Assembly: GCA_034112325.1 (NCBI GenBank)
Contig: JAWUVO010000037.1
Location: forward strand, 1-16,458
Direction of reading: 5' to 3'
Source of the DNA: Bermanella sp034112325
GTDB lineage: Bacteria > Pseudomonadota > Gammaproteobacteria > Pseudomonadales > Oceanobacteraceae
Length of the DNA stretch: 16,458 bases
Positions 7,801 to 14,672 of this stretch are shown here, in pieces. Within the stretch, counting starts at the first letter, position 1; each line of letters begins with the position of its first letter. The position numbers and the translations under genes were made by a program. A model generated the notes under the pieces. The model saw only the letters and a list, made by a program, of their open reading frames with translations, ran no database searches and was not told the DNA's origin.

Positions 7801-9420
7801 GATTTAGCCGTTGAATGCATATCACCAAACGATTGCCAGTCGGCGGTCAGTAGAGTGAACGGTAACATAATAAGCAATAATACATTTGCAACCCCATCCT
7901 TATCCTATACCAGTCAAAATTTAAATTTTGGTGATAACTCGTCAAATTCTGCAGCATTAATTTTTAACTATAACGATGCTGGTTCTTTGCGATTATATGC
8001 TCGCTATAATTTAAAAGATGTCGATGGTAATAATACTGGGAATACCATAAGTGGTTCTTCTAATAATTTTATTACTGTGCCAGCGGGTTTTTGCATTGAA
8101 TCCACAGACACAAATTGGCAATGTACTGTACCCGGATTAACCAGTAGCTGCAGTGCATTTAAGCAAGCGGGTGACAACTTCAATTTATTGGTCACAGCCA
8201 AGCAAGCAAGTGGAGCAAGCACGGATTATTGCTCACATGGTACCACCAATAATTTCACCAACAGTGTCGACCTTTCCCATAACTTAATTTCGCCAACCGC
8301 CATTGATGGCGGTGAAGCAGGTAACTTCTCATTGACTTCTATCAATTTAACATCGGGTACGGGAAACTCAGCAGCAAACTTTAGCGAAATGGGTGTATTT
8401 ACTATAACTGCCGGTGGAAATACTTATTTCACTGAAACACTACCCACCAATAGCTCGGTAAACATCGGGCGGTTTTACCCGAAAGAATTTCAAATAGTGT
8501 CAACTACCAGCGCTATTTATAATGATGGCTATAGCAATCTAGTTGGCAGCGGATTTACTTATACTGGGCAGTTAGAAGCCGATGGCACAGGCTCAATTTC
8601 TTATGACACCGAGCCAACATTTACCTTTGAAGTAAGAGGCTTTAATGATCAAAAATTAAATAATTTTATAACGCCTTTATACTCAACACCAGTATCAACA
8701 ATAAGCGCTAGTTCAAATACTCCTGACAGTAATGCAGTGGCCATGACGGTCACTGCTGGATTTACCGCTGGTGTAATAACAGGTCCCGATGCCAGTGACC
8801 AATTTACTTATACATTCAGTAGCGCTGATCATTTTGTATTTGATCGTACACAGGCAAGTTTAATCCCGCCGTTTATCAATGATATTCAGCTATCTGTTGA
8901 TAGCCTTAGTGTGGCTTTAGATTCAATTAACCTTGCTTCTGCCGCTACGATTTCTGGCTCGGGTGGAACAATGTACTACGGACGTATTCGCATAGAGAAT
9001 GCTTATGGACCTGAAACCTCCCCTGTACCTCAACTATTTAAAGCTGAACGTTTTGATGGTACTCAGTTTGTATTAAATAGTTTAGATAACGGAACGGCTT
9101 ATGATTTGAATGGGGTTAATTCGATTGTGGTTACCGACGTGGGAAATTTAACAAATAATTTAACGGCAACCGATAGCAGTATAGCTGGTGATCTAGGTGC
9201 TACTGGACAGTTTACCAGTGGCCTCATAAATACCAGTTGGGCGGTGCCAGCCAATAATCGATATGGATCTTATGCGTTTTTATATACGGTTGATAACTGG
9301 TTAAAATATGACTGGGATAATAGCGCAGATGGCATTAACGAAGACCCTACAGGTATCGTAAATTTTGGCCAATTTAGAGGTAATGACAGTATTATTTATT
9401 GGAAAGAAATTTACTATTAA
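4891..9420 (+). CDS. mshQ: MshQ, giant secreted MSHA-associated protein, likely tip adhesin
   Basis: A 1509-residue exported protein. A signal peptide (1-19, ending SINSFA) precedes an extracellular-type mosaic. About 22-115 is DUF2341-like ('WPFRTALNI', 'DYQVKITI', 'LYIYYGN'). About 128-300 is PA14-like, with 'WSDDLWWANNW' and a 'GQESCCDGG' Cys-Cys motif (C269, C270). About 318-550 is a LamG/concanavalin-like jellyroll ('YRMDEGPW', 'AFWIKT', 'VWYHITMTWD', 'FFDEITIFN'). About 570-800 is Asn-rich and beta-helix-like. About 815-925 is Ig-like. About 926-1509 is the MshQ C-terminal DUF6701 region, ending 'NFGQFRGNDS..YWKE'. GTGAGG lies 7 nt before the ATG, which overlaps mshP. It is the last gene of the pilus operon. 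Family knowledge places MshQ with MSHA; the adhesin role is inferred from its lectin-like and carbohydrate-binding-type domains. The domain calls are by eye, with soft boundaries. Confidence 0.87.
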   Translation: MIKFILVCFLMVTSINSFAYWSCAWPFRTALNIQENSASNLTDYQVKITITGSDLNNAYDWTNNGFDLRVIDSDDESLVDFWLEDWDQAAKTATIWVRLDTLSANENRQLYIYYGNEFADQLANIPLTFVDPGIQFHTRRVFSNPVDLTDARNLFDTAGDGNAGYGCAFITDFTGITNANQFGQDGDFIALSSTYFNVASNETGVWGIRYGADFGGGGGLYVDGIPLEEQWSDDLWWANNWDASGEVLQGTIELTAGYHQLEVIGQESCCDGGITVQFQRPGGAFTAYNVGDIDIRSRACPISIEPTFSFGVQATASCPPPLAQYRMDEGPWGGTADVLDQTGNFPGTMVGSVLNQANTQVCNGLRVNDNNTVNQISGLNTGVDLDADIGAVGTVAFWIKTVDDWNAGNLRRTLMDASLFINGSASDRYFFLEKRGDGQLLFRFEDSADGDYAVLESAATSRVKDVWYHITMTWDFPNDQFNIYQGDNLIASGTPNTNGAVSLLGNLHFGDNSSEYNVASGNSSNAFFDEITIFNTVISVSEIRGLMAKTRNCSTPIFTKSCDATFPDGISSSNLGSVIFNNGAQLIDNPDTQLSATAITNGSGNSCVSTDCTAGDPVVNAVSAGVFQTTTATNDININNNGSATVGISTDRYDNISAGRNTSITFDNSNFNTFYIDDLDVNRGSEINFSAGTYWINNLSIGRQSDINIIGGKVRIYVNNVTTFNNRDINFNLGGSSENLLMYFYSNANFGTRARINATIYGEASIEFGDDAEHTGLVTAQVVELGSSAVVTYDQSAYDGLDDISWCETNAVGVGSINISAPTTGINCLPSDVEITILDTNGDRLTSYDDDLILTTDVNNGDWTVNGSQAGFLDNQTANDGSAVYNMNTGDGGNVTLLLSNTTPQLTTITVEVDGVTQTAAIDFQATGFVFSTIPSQVSALDSASISLQAIETVTATGACQSLLLDPTEVDLAVECISPNDCQSAVSRVNGNIISNNTFATPSLSYTSQNLNFGDNSSNSAALIFNYNDAGSLRLYARYNLKDVDGNNTGNTISGSSNNFITVPAGFCIESTDTNWQCTVPGLTSSCSAFKQAGDNFNLLVTAKQASGASTDYCSHGTTNNFTNSVDLSHNLISPTAIDGGEAGNFSLTSINLTSGTGNSAANFSEMGVFTITAGGNTYFTETLPTNSSVNIGRFYPKEFQIVSTTSAIYNDGYSNLVGSGFTYTGQLEADGTGSISYDTEPTFTFEVRGFNDQKLNNFITPLYSTPVSTISASSNTPDSNAVAMTVTAGFTAGVITGPDASDQFTYTFSSADHFVFDRTQASLIPPFINDIQLSVDSLSVALDSINLASAATISGSGGTMYYGRIRIENAYGPETSPVPQLFKAERFDGTQFVLNSLDNGTAYDLNGVNSIVVTDVGNLTNNLTATDSSIAGDLGATGQFTSGLINTSWAVPANNRYGSYAFLYTVDNWLKYDWDNSADGINEDPTGIVNFGQFRGNDSIIYWKEIYY

Positions 9421-9493
9421 CTACGTTACAAAAATAAAATCATCAATATAAATACCAGTAAATAAAGTACTAATAATTGAAAAAAGTAAAAAC

Positions 9494-9524
9494 AAAAAAA
9501 GGGGCTTAACAAGCCCCTTTTTTT
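9494..9524. terminator. Bidirectional intrinsic terminator between mshQ and ntrC
   Basis: A perfect 7-bp stem, GGGGCTT (9501-9507) and AAGCCCC (9511-9517), with a 3-nt loop, is flanked by seven A (9494-9500) and seven T (9518-9524). It therefore terminates in both directions, ending the msh operon (+) and the ntrBC transcript (-), which converge here. The stretch 9421-9493 is AT-rich with no gene. Confidence 0.93.
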
Positions 9525-9545
9525 AACCGACAATTTCTATTACAG

Positions 9546-10970
9546 CTAAGACTCTTCAGTTTCAGCTTCGCTATCTTCCATACCCAGCTCTTTAATTTTT
9601 CTAGTCAGTGTATTTCTACCCCAGCCCAATAAAATTGATGCGTCTCTGCGACGTCCAGCGGTATGTTTTAATGCGGTTTCAATCATAATACGTTCAAAAA
9701 TTGGCACGGCTGTGTCCAGTACCGATTTTTTACCTTGGGCTAACTGCTGGTCGGCCCAGTTTCGTAATGCTTGCTCCCAATTATTGCTGGTGGTGATTTT
9801 TTCTTCTTGATTAAGTAATTCAGGTGGCAAATCATTTATGTGAACTTCGCGACCAGAGGCCATCACTGTTATCCAGCGACAGGTATTTTCTAATTGCCTA
9901 ACATTACCAGGCCAAGGTAATGTGCATAAATAATCTTCGGTATCCGACTTTAATAGCTTTGCTTCAACACTTAGCTCGTCGGCTGCACGATTTAAAAAGT
10001 GGTGTAACAAACGAGGAATATCTTCACGGCGTTCACTTAAAGAAGGCAGCTGAATACGAATAACATTTAAACGGTGAAATAGATCTTCACGGAAGCTGCC
10101 TGCCTTAACTAGATCTTCTAAGTCTTGGTGGGTGGCTGCAATAATTCGCACATTTACTTTTACCGGTGTACTGCCCCCAACACGATAAAACTCTCCATCG
10201 GCCAGTACGCGTAGCAAACGAGTTTGAGTATCGGCAGGCATATCACCAATTTCATCTAAAAATAATGTACCACTATCAGCCTGCTCAAAACGTCCTTGAC
10301 GTTTTCCTCCAGCCCCCGTAAATGATCCTTTTTCGTGACCAAATAATTCAGATTCAATTAAGTCTTTTGGTATGGCGGCCATGTTTAAAGCAACAAAAGG
10401 ATTTTCACTGCGTGGACTGTGCTTGTGTAACGCGTGAGCAACCAGTTCTTTACCTGTGCCTGATTCACCGTTAATTAATACAGTAATATTGCTGTGGCTT
10501 AATCGACCTATGGCTCTAAATACTTCTTGCATGGCAGGAGCTTCGCCAATAATTTCAGTATGTTGGTATTGCTCAGCCGGTTCTTTTGCCTTGTTTGAGG
10601 TATTTTCATGTTTATGATTAATAGCGCGTTTAATTAAATTAACGGCTTCATCTACATCAAACGGTTTTGGCAAATACTCAAATGCGCCTTTTTGATAAGA
10701 GTTCACAGCGCTGTCTAAATCGCTGTGGGCCGTCATAATAATAACGGGAATGTCCGGATGAACAGCATGAATTTGTTGCAGCAGTTCTAAGCCATCAATT
10801 CCAGGCATGCGTACATCACTGATAATCGCATCAGGTACTTCGCGATTTAAAGCGCTAAGTACTTTGTCGCCGTTTTCAAACGATTGGCTTTCAATATTTT
10901 CTTGCTCTAACGCTTTTTCTAAAACCCAACGTATAGAACGATCGTCGTCAATAATCCAAACTTTATTCAT
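9546..10970 (-). CDS. ntrC: NtrC, sigma-54-dependent nitrogen response regulator
   Basis: A 474-residue NtrC (NR-I, glnG). The receiver domain (1-120) has the acidic cluster D8-D10, phosphoacceptor D52 (IISDVRMPG), T80 and K102. The AAA+ domain (about 139-370) has Walker A GESGTGKE (168-175), the sigma-54 contact loop GSFTGA (215-220, Ser where most members have Ala), Walker B TLFLDE (235-240) and the WPGNVRQLEN motif from 353. A Fis-type helix-turn-helix lies at about 439-462 (GRRRDASILLGWGRNTLTRK). When phosphorylated by NtrB it activates sigma-54 promoters such as the one mapped here upstream of glnA. GAGAAAG precedes the ATG. It starts 31 bp after ntrB on the same strand, so the pair is one operon. 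Confidence 0.96.
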   Translation of the reverse strand: MNKVWIIDDDRSIRWVLEKALEQENIESQSFENGDKVLSALNREVPDAIISDVRMPGIDGLELLQQIHAVHPDIPVIIMTAHSDLDSAVNSYQKGAFEYLPKPFDVDEAVNLIKRAINHKHENTSNKAKEPAEQYQHTEIIGEAPAMQEVFRAIGRLSHSNITVLINGESGTGKELVAHALHKHSPRSENPFVALNMAAIPKDLIESELFGHEKGSFTGAGGKRQGRFEQADSGTLFLDEIGDMPADTQTRLLRVLADGEFYRVGGSTPVKVNVRIIAATHQDLEDLVKAGSFREDLFHRLNVIRIQLPSLSERREDIPRLLHHFLNRAADELSVEAKLLKSDTEDYLCTLPWPGNVRQLENTCRWITVMASGREVHINDLPPELLNQEEKITTSNNWEQALRNWADQQLAQGKKSVLDTAVPIFERIMIETALKHTAGRRRDASILLGWGRNTLTRKIKELGMEDSEAETEES

Positions 10971-11001
10971 TATCTTTCTCTACTGTAATCGTTAACCACT
11001 T

Positions 11002-12087
11002 TTATAAATTAGGAGCTTCTAGTTCAAGTGGCAGGTAAATTGAAAACTGGGTACGGCCAGCAGTGCTATCGCATTCGATGATGCCTTGATGCTGATTGAT
11101 AATAGATTGTGCAATTGATAGGCCTAGGCCGGTGCCTTCTGGTCGGCCGCTGACCATCGGGTAAAACAAACTTTCACGAATTTGCTCTGGTATACCGGGA
11201 CCCGTATCAATAATAGAAATATGCAGTACTAAGCGATGCTTTGTATGGCCAATAGTGAACTGTCTGACGGTGCGGGTCCGTAATGTAATATCTGCTGATC
11301 GCTCTGGATTTTGTTGGCTGATGAGTGCCTGCATAGCATTACGGGTGATATTTAAAATAACCTGTATAAGCTGTTCTTTATCCGCTAAAAACTCAGGGAT
11401 ACTTGGGTCATAATCACGAGTGATCGAGAATTTATCACTTGCTTCTACCAAAATTAAACTACGTACTCGCTCCAGCACTTCATGGATGTTTGTTTCGAAG
11501 CGTTCAGGTAACTTATTTGGCCCTAGCATTTTGTCCACTAGGTTTCTAAGGCGGTCAACTTCTTCAATGATAATGGTAGTATATTCTTCCAGTTCAGGAT
11601 TACCCAGCATACGTTGTAATAGTTGAGCGCTGCCGCGAATTCCGCCTAAAGGATTTTTTATCTCGTGAGCCATGCCTCGGACTAAAGCTTGGGTTGTGGC
11701 TTGCGCGCTAATTAAGTCCTCTTCTCGACTGATACGTGCCAAGCGGTCGCGGCCATGCATTTCAATAATTAGGCAGGGCGACTGTTCAAAAACGGCTGGG
11801 CTGACACTGTAATCAAGTTTGGTTGTTTGCTGATTCGCTAGCCTGATGGTGGCCTCACGCTTGGTAAATGAACTATCATTCATTATGCTAGCTTTAAACG
11901 TTTGTATATTTTCGCTTAGATCATGAAAGTAATGATCAAACTGCTCCCCAACACATCGGCGGCCACTAACCTGTAAAAAAGATTCGGCAGCCGGATTTAC
12001 ATAGCGCACAGATAAGTCTTGGTCTAAAACCAGTACAGCACTGTCTAAGTGATTAATGAGTTCTTTATAAAATACGAAGTCGGCCAT
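11002..12087 (-). CDS. ntrB: NtrB, nitrogen-regulation sensor histidine kinase
   Basis: A 361-residue soluble kinase (NR-II, glnL). A PAS domain occupies about 8-110 ('SAVLVLDQDLSVRYVNPAAE'). The H-box 'GMAHEIKNPLGGIRG' holds the phosphorylated H141. The ATPase domain has an N-box (NITRNAMQA, 246-254), G1 DTGPGIP (294-300) and G2 EGTGLGLSIA (317-326). No membrane segment is seen, as expected for NtrB, which is controlled by PII protein rather than by an external signal. Start: the frame opens at a TTG (12123), but ATG 12087 has AAGGGA about 10 nt upstream and gives the normal family length and N-terminus. The NtrB-to-NtrC phosphorelay pair is complete within this window. Confidence 0.95.
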   Translation of the reverse strand: MADFVFYKELINHLDSAVLVLDQDLSVRYVNPAAESFLQVSGRRCVGEQFDHYFHDLSENIQTFKASIMNDSSFTKREATIRLANQQTTKLDYSVSPAVFEQSPCLIIEMHGRDRLARISREEDLISAQATTQALVRGMAHEIKNPLGGIRGSAQLLQRMLGNPELEEYTTIIIEEVDRLRNLVDKMLGPNKLPERFETNIHEVLERVRSLILVEASDKFSITRDYDPSIPEFLADKEQLIQVILNITRNAMQALISQQNPERSADITLRTRTVRQFTIGHTKHRLVLHISIIDTGPGIPEQIRESLFYPMVSGRPEGTGLGLSIAQSIINQHQGIIECDSTAGRTQFSIYLPLELEAPNL

Positions 12088-12178
12088 ATATCTAAAATCC
12101 CTTGTTACACCGTTGTACAGCAAAAACCAAGCCAGATTCTAATCGCACCAAATTTGAAGTAAATACCTGTATTGCTTG

Positions 12179-12184
12179 ATTATA
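12179..12184 (-). promoter_or_regulatory. Candidate -10 box for ntrBC
   Basis: Reading on the - strand, a perfect TATAAT lies about 92 bp before the ntrB ATG. At 16-18 bp spacing no good -35 hexamer is present (CTCAAA at 17 bp), so if real it would be weak or activator-assisted. The NtrC-like dyad at 12227-12243 would then be centred near -63 relative to a start near 12172. Confidence 0.4.
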
Positions 12185-12215
12185 AGGCGATACACCAAGG
12201 TTTTGAGATACATTG

Positions 12216-12247
12216 AAAAAAAATAGCGCACCAAAGTAGTGCTCGCT
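12216..12247 (-). terminator. Possible intrinsic terminator of the DUF4124 gene
   Basis: On the - strand, AGCG and CAC (separated by an AG bulge) pair with GTGCGCT across a 7-nt loop, followed by A and a run of eight T (12223-12216). This is an imperfect but plausible terminator 150 bp after the DUF4124 stop and just before the candidate ntrBC -10 box. The rest of the 12088-12398 gap shows no gene; half-sites GCACC occur at 12145-12149 and 12374-12378. Confidence 0.4.
12227..12243. promoter_or_regulatory. NtrC-like binding dyad upstream of ntrB
   Basis: CGCACCAAAGTAGTGCT matches the NtrC consensus TGCACC-N5-GGTGCA with GCAC and GTGC arms 7 bp apart, the correct spacing. It lies about 140 bp upstream of the ntrB start. 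On the - strand, an imperfect -24/-12-like sequence (GCGCAC-N5-TTGC, 12262-12248) borders it upstream. NtrC binding here would fit autoregulation of ntrBC, as known for glnL in enteric bacteria. The same bases can also fold as a terminator stem, so the assignment is ambiguous. Confidence 0.45.
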
Positions 12248-12398
12248 GCAATATGAGTGCGCATTGGACGGGTTGAACTCAGTACCGCTGGGTCTAAGCT
12301 CTTGATTGGGGCGTCTCTAAAATACTTGTATGATAAAAATTGTGCGTTGGTTATTTGAGAATTTTAAAGTCTGCACCTAGATGATTCGCGGTTGATGG

Positions 12399-12914
12399 TC
12401 AGCGGTTTAATATTGAAGGGCGCTGAACGTGAATTCGACGTTTTGGGCTATTGATTAAAAGTTTACCTTTGTGTTTGATCCGAGCCTGAAGTAAGTGAGA
12501 GCCACGAAATATGTTGTCTAATTCAAAATATAGCTGCGGCCCTTTGGCAACTAACTTGCCGTCCAAAAATAAACTAATTTCATGCTCACTTTGCAGTGCA
12601 GGTTTAATACTTAGTTGAATTTTGGCATTGCCAGCATCAGCGGCAACAAGCATATCATCCTCTTTTGGAGATATGATATTCAGCTTAGAGTAACCCTTAA
12701 AGGAGCCATCTGGCTGCTCTTTGTCAGCGGATAAGGTTTCAGTCTTGACGGTCTTTTTTGTGGGAATAGTTTGTAATTCAGGCAAATCAGCTTTTGATGC
12801 GCTGGCATGAGGGTTGTCTCCATAAACGGTGACACCTTCACTGTTTACCCAGGTGTAAACCTGTGCGCTTGTGTTAACACTTAAAAATAATAATGCCGTT
12901 ATAAAAATTCTCAT
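12399..12914 (-). CDS. Exported DUF4124-domain protein of unknown function
   Basis: A 171-residue protein. A signal peptide (1-17, MRIFITALLFLSVNTSA) precedes a short DUF4124 motif, 'QVYTWVNSEGVTVYGDNP' (18-35), matching the family form Y-x-W-V-x-x-x-G-x-x-x-Y-x-D. A charged, probably flexible linker (about 36-75) leads to a beta-rich C-terminal part (about 78-165, 'ISLFLDGKLVAKGPQLYFEL'), possibly Ig-like. No lipobox Cys, so periplasmic rather than a lipoprotein. The start is ATG 12914, not the TTG at 12926, because it opens the signal peptide directly; no strong ribosome binding site is visible. A gene of this type between glnA and ntrB recurs in some gammaproteobacteria, but its role is not known to me. 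A poor -35/-10-like pair (CTGACG, 17 bp, TACAGT) lies upstream. Confidence 0.8.
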   Translation of the reverse strand: MRIFITALLFLSVNTSAQVYTWVNSEGVTVYGDNPHASASKADLPELQTIPTKKTVKTETLSADKEQPDGSFKGYSKLNIISPKEDDMLVAADAGNAKIQLSIKPALQSEHEISLFLDGKLVAKGPQLYFELDNIFRGSHLLQARIKHKGKLLINSPKRRIHVQRPSILNR

Positions 12915-13011
12915 GGGAATTCTCAAAAGTTAGATAGCTTACTGTAACTTAAGCTAGATGTTACGTCAGGGCTTTAATATTAATTTGTGATCTAACGAGT
13001 AAAAACCCCAT

Positions 13012-13041
13012 AAAAAAAGCAGCCATAGGGCTGCTTTTTTT
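13012..13041. terminator. Intrinsic terminator downstream of glnA
   Basis: Stem GCAGCC (13019-13024) and GGCTGC (13029-13034) with a 4-nt loop. Seven A (13012-13018) give the U-tract for glnA on the - strand. Seven T follow at 13035-13041, so it looks bidirectional, although only glnA approaches it as a natural end. It separates glnA from the DUF4124 gene. Confidence 0.88.
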
Positions 13042-13064
13042 ATGCTTTAAATGCTAACAGCTGA

Positions 13065-14471
13065 TTAGCAAGAGTAGTACATGTCGTACTCAAGCGGGTG
13101 AGTTGTTTGCTCAACACGGTATACTTCTTCCATCTTAAGTTCGATGTAAGCGTCAATCATGTCTTTAGTGAACACGTCACCTTGAGTTAAGAAGTCCATG
13201 TCTTCTTCAAGACAACCAAGAGCTTCACGCAAGCTGCCAGCAACTTGTGGAATCAATGCAGCTTCTTCAGCAGGTAGGTCGTATAAATCTTTATCAGCAG
13301 CGTCGCCAGGGTGGATCTTGTTTTTAACGCCGTCGATACCAGCCATTAACATAGCTGCAAACGCTAGGTAAGGGTTAGCTGTTGGATCAGGGAAACGAGC
13401 TTCAACGCGCTTACCTTTAGGAGATGCAACATACGGAATACGGATAGAAGCAGAACGGTTACGTGCAGAATATGCAAGCATAACAGGAGCTTCAAAACCA
13501 GGGATCAAACGCTTGTAAGAGTTAGTTGAAGGGTTGGTGAACGCATTCAACGCTTTAGCGTGTTTAATGATGCCACCGATGTAGAAAAGAGCTGTTTCGC
13601 TTAATCCTGCATAGCTATCGCCTGCAAACATGTTCTCGCCGTCTTTCCAGAAAGACTGGTGAACGTGCATACCAGAACCATTATCACCAACAATTGGCTT
13701 AGGCATAAAAGTAGCTGTTTTGCCATATGCATGAGCTACGTTGTGTACAACGTATTTCATCATTTGAACTTCATCTGCTTTTTTAACTAGAGTGTTAAAA
13801 CGCACACCAATTTCGTTTTGGTTAGCAGTAGCTACTTCGTGGTGATGTACTTCAACATCAAGACCAATAGCCATCATTGTATTACACATAGCAGCACGCA
13901 TATCGTGAGAGCTGTCTACTGGTGGAACTGGGAAGTAGCCGCCTTTAACAGCAGGACGGTGACCCATGTTGCCGCCTTCGATTTTAGCGCCAGAATTCCA
14001 AGCCGCTTCTTCAGAGTTAACCTTGAAGAAACAACCAGACATGTCTGAGCCCCAACGAACGTCATCAAAGATGAAGAATTCTGGCTCAGGACCAAAGAAT
14101 GCTGTATCGCCAAGACCAGTAGATGTTAAGAAGTCTTCAGCACGTTTTGCAACAGAGCGTGGATCGCGCTCGTAACCTTGCATAGTAGAAGGTTCGATAA
14201 TGTCGCAGCGTAAGATTAAAGTAACATCTTCGGTGAACGGGTCTAAAAATGCAGTTGTATCATCAGGAAGAAGAATCATGTCTGATTCGTTAATGCCTTT
14301 CCAGCCAGCGATAGAAGAACCATCAAACATCTGGCCTGTTTCAAAAAAATCTTCGTCTACATAAGAAGAAGGAATAGAAACGTGCTGTTCTTTACCTTTG
14401 GTGTCTGTGAAGCGAAGGTCTACCCACTTCACGTCATTGTCTTTAATAAGCTTTAGAGTGTTCGCTGACAT
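13065..14471 (-). CDS. glnA: GlnA, type I glutamine synthetase
   Basis: A 468-residue type I-beta glutamine synthetase, which makes glutamine from glutamate, ammonia and ATP as a cytoplasmic dodecamer. Diagnostic motifs: MFDGSSIAGWKGINESDM (48-65); metal ligands in GPEPEFF (127-133); HHHEV (209-213) and NQNEIG (217-222); GSGMHVHQS with the catalytic-site His269 (265-273); NPSTNSYKRL (313-322); RNRSASIRIP (337-346); EARFPDPTANPYL (357-369). The adenylylation site is kept as Y397 in KDLYDLP, so activity is probably tuned by GlnE. Length equals the E. coli enzyme. GGAG lies 6 nt before the ATG. Transcription is expected from the sigma-54 promoter upstream under NtrC control, and it ends at the terminator at 13012-13041. 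Confidence 0.98.
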   Translation of the reverse strand: MSANTLKLIKDNDVKWVDLRFTDTKGKEQHVSIPSSYVDEDFFETGQMFDGSSIAGWKGINESDMILLPDDTTAFLDPFTEDVTLILRCDIIEPSTMQGYERDPRSVAKRAEDFLTSTGLGDTAFFGPEPEFFIFDDVRWGSDMSGCFFKVNSEEAAWNSGAKIEGGNMGHRPAVKGGYFPVPPVDSSHDMRAAMCNTMMAIGLDVEVHHHEVATANQNEIGVRFNTLVKKADEVQMMKYVVHNVAHAYGKTATFMPKPIVGDNGSGMHVHQSFWKDGENMFAGDSYAGLSETALFYIGGIIKHAKALNAFTNPSTNSYKRLIPGFEAPVMLAYSARNRSASIRIPYVASPKGKRVEARFPDPTANPYLAFAAMLMAGIDGVKNKIHPGDAADKDLYDLPAEEAALIPQVAGSLREALGCLEEDMDFLTQGDVFTKDMIDAYIELKMEEVYRVEQTTHPLEYDMYYSC

Positions 14472-14489
14472 TCTATTCTCCGGTGATTG

Positions 14490-14503
14490 AGACGATTGCG
14501 TCT
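14490..14503 (-). other. Small hairpin in the glnA leader, near the ribosome binding site
   Basis: AGACG-CAAT-CGTCT on the - strand forms a 5-bp stem with a 4-nt loop, 8 nt upstream of the GGAG ribosome binding site (14478-14481). It may affect translation or mRNA stability; a chance hairpin is also possible. Confidence 0.3.
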
Positions 14504-14520
14504 ATTTTAGTTATTTGTAT

Positions 14521-14535
14521 GGCTTAATTTAAGCC
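14521..14535. repeat. 15-bp palindrome in the glnA leader
   Basis: GGCTTAATTTAAGCC is a perfect dyad (7 bp arms around one base), about +19 to +33 from the predicted sigma-54 start. It could be an operator site or a weak RNA hairpin. It does not match the NtrC consensus. Confidence 0.35.
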
Positions 14536-14563
14536 AGTGTGTAATTTCGCTGATCCATATTAG

Positions 14564-14580
14564 TGCAAAACACGTGCCAC
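14564..14580 (-). promoter_or_regulatory. Sigma-54 (-24/-12) promoter of glnA
   Basis: On the - strand, TGGCACG (14579-14573), four bases TGTT, then TTGCA (14568-14564) match the sigma-54 consensus TGGCACG-N4-TTGCA at every position. GG and GC are exactly 10 bp apart. The start point is expected near 14553, giving a leader of about 82 nt. With the NtrC dyads upstream, this is the counterpart of the nitrogen-regulated glnAp2 promoter of enteric bacteria. Confidence 0.92.
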
Positions 14581-14643
14581 CCTAGTGAATCTTGTTTGAA
14601 CCAAGGCTTTGAGGCTTTCGGGTTAGTTGCTAAAACCCAATAG

Positions 14644-14660
14644 TGCACTCTATGGGTGCG
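14644..14660. promoter_or_regulatory. NtrC enhancer site 1 upstream of glnA
   Basis: TGCACTCTATGGGTGCG fits TGCACC-N5-GGTGCA with two mismatches and correct 17-bp dyad spacing. It is centred about 99 bp upstream of the predicted sigma-54 start, close to the -108 site of E. coli glnA. It is the best of the candidate sites. Confidence 0.75.
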
Positions 14661-14672
14661 CATCAAGCTTTC

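Noticed and set aside
6418..7940. Repeated 'FGDNSS' in MshQ (residues about 509-514 and 1013-1018) as an internal duplication
   Set aside because: Only six residues match, and the surrounding sequence and domain type differ, so it is probably coincidence.
12088..12123. TTG start adding 12 residues to NtrB
   Set aside because: ATG 12087 has AAGGGA at usable spacing and gives the family's usual N-terminus.
12139..12264. 41-codon frame on the - strand upstream of ntrB
   Set aside because: It has no ribosome binding site, runs through the candidate promoter and NtrC dyad, and looks like chance.
12330..12380. 16-codon + strand frame (MIKIVRWLFENFKVCT) in the DUF4124-ntrB gap
   Set aside because: It has no ribosome binding site and no supporting promoter, and AT-rich gaps give such frames by chance.
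12931..12960. Inverted repeat AGCTTA...TAAGCT upstream of the DUF4124 gene
   Set aside because: The 6-bp arms are short in AT-rich DNA, with no T-run and no match to a known operator.
13818..14175. Several 65-76-codon frames overlapping glnA on both strands
   Set aside because: They lie wholly inside glnA, which has every glutamine synthetase motif; they are shadows.
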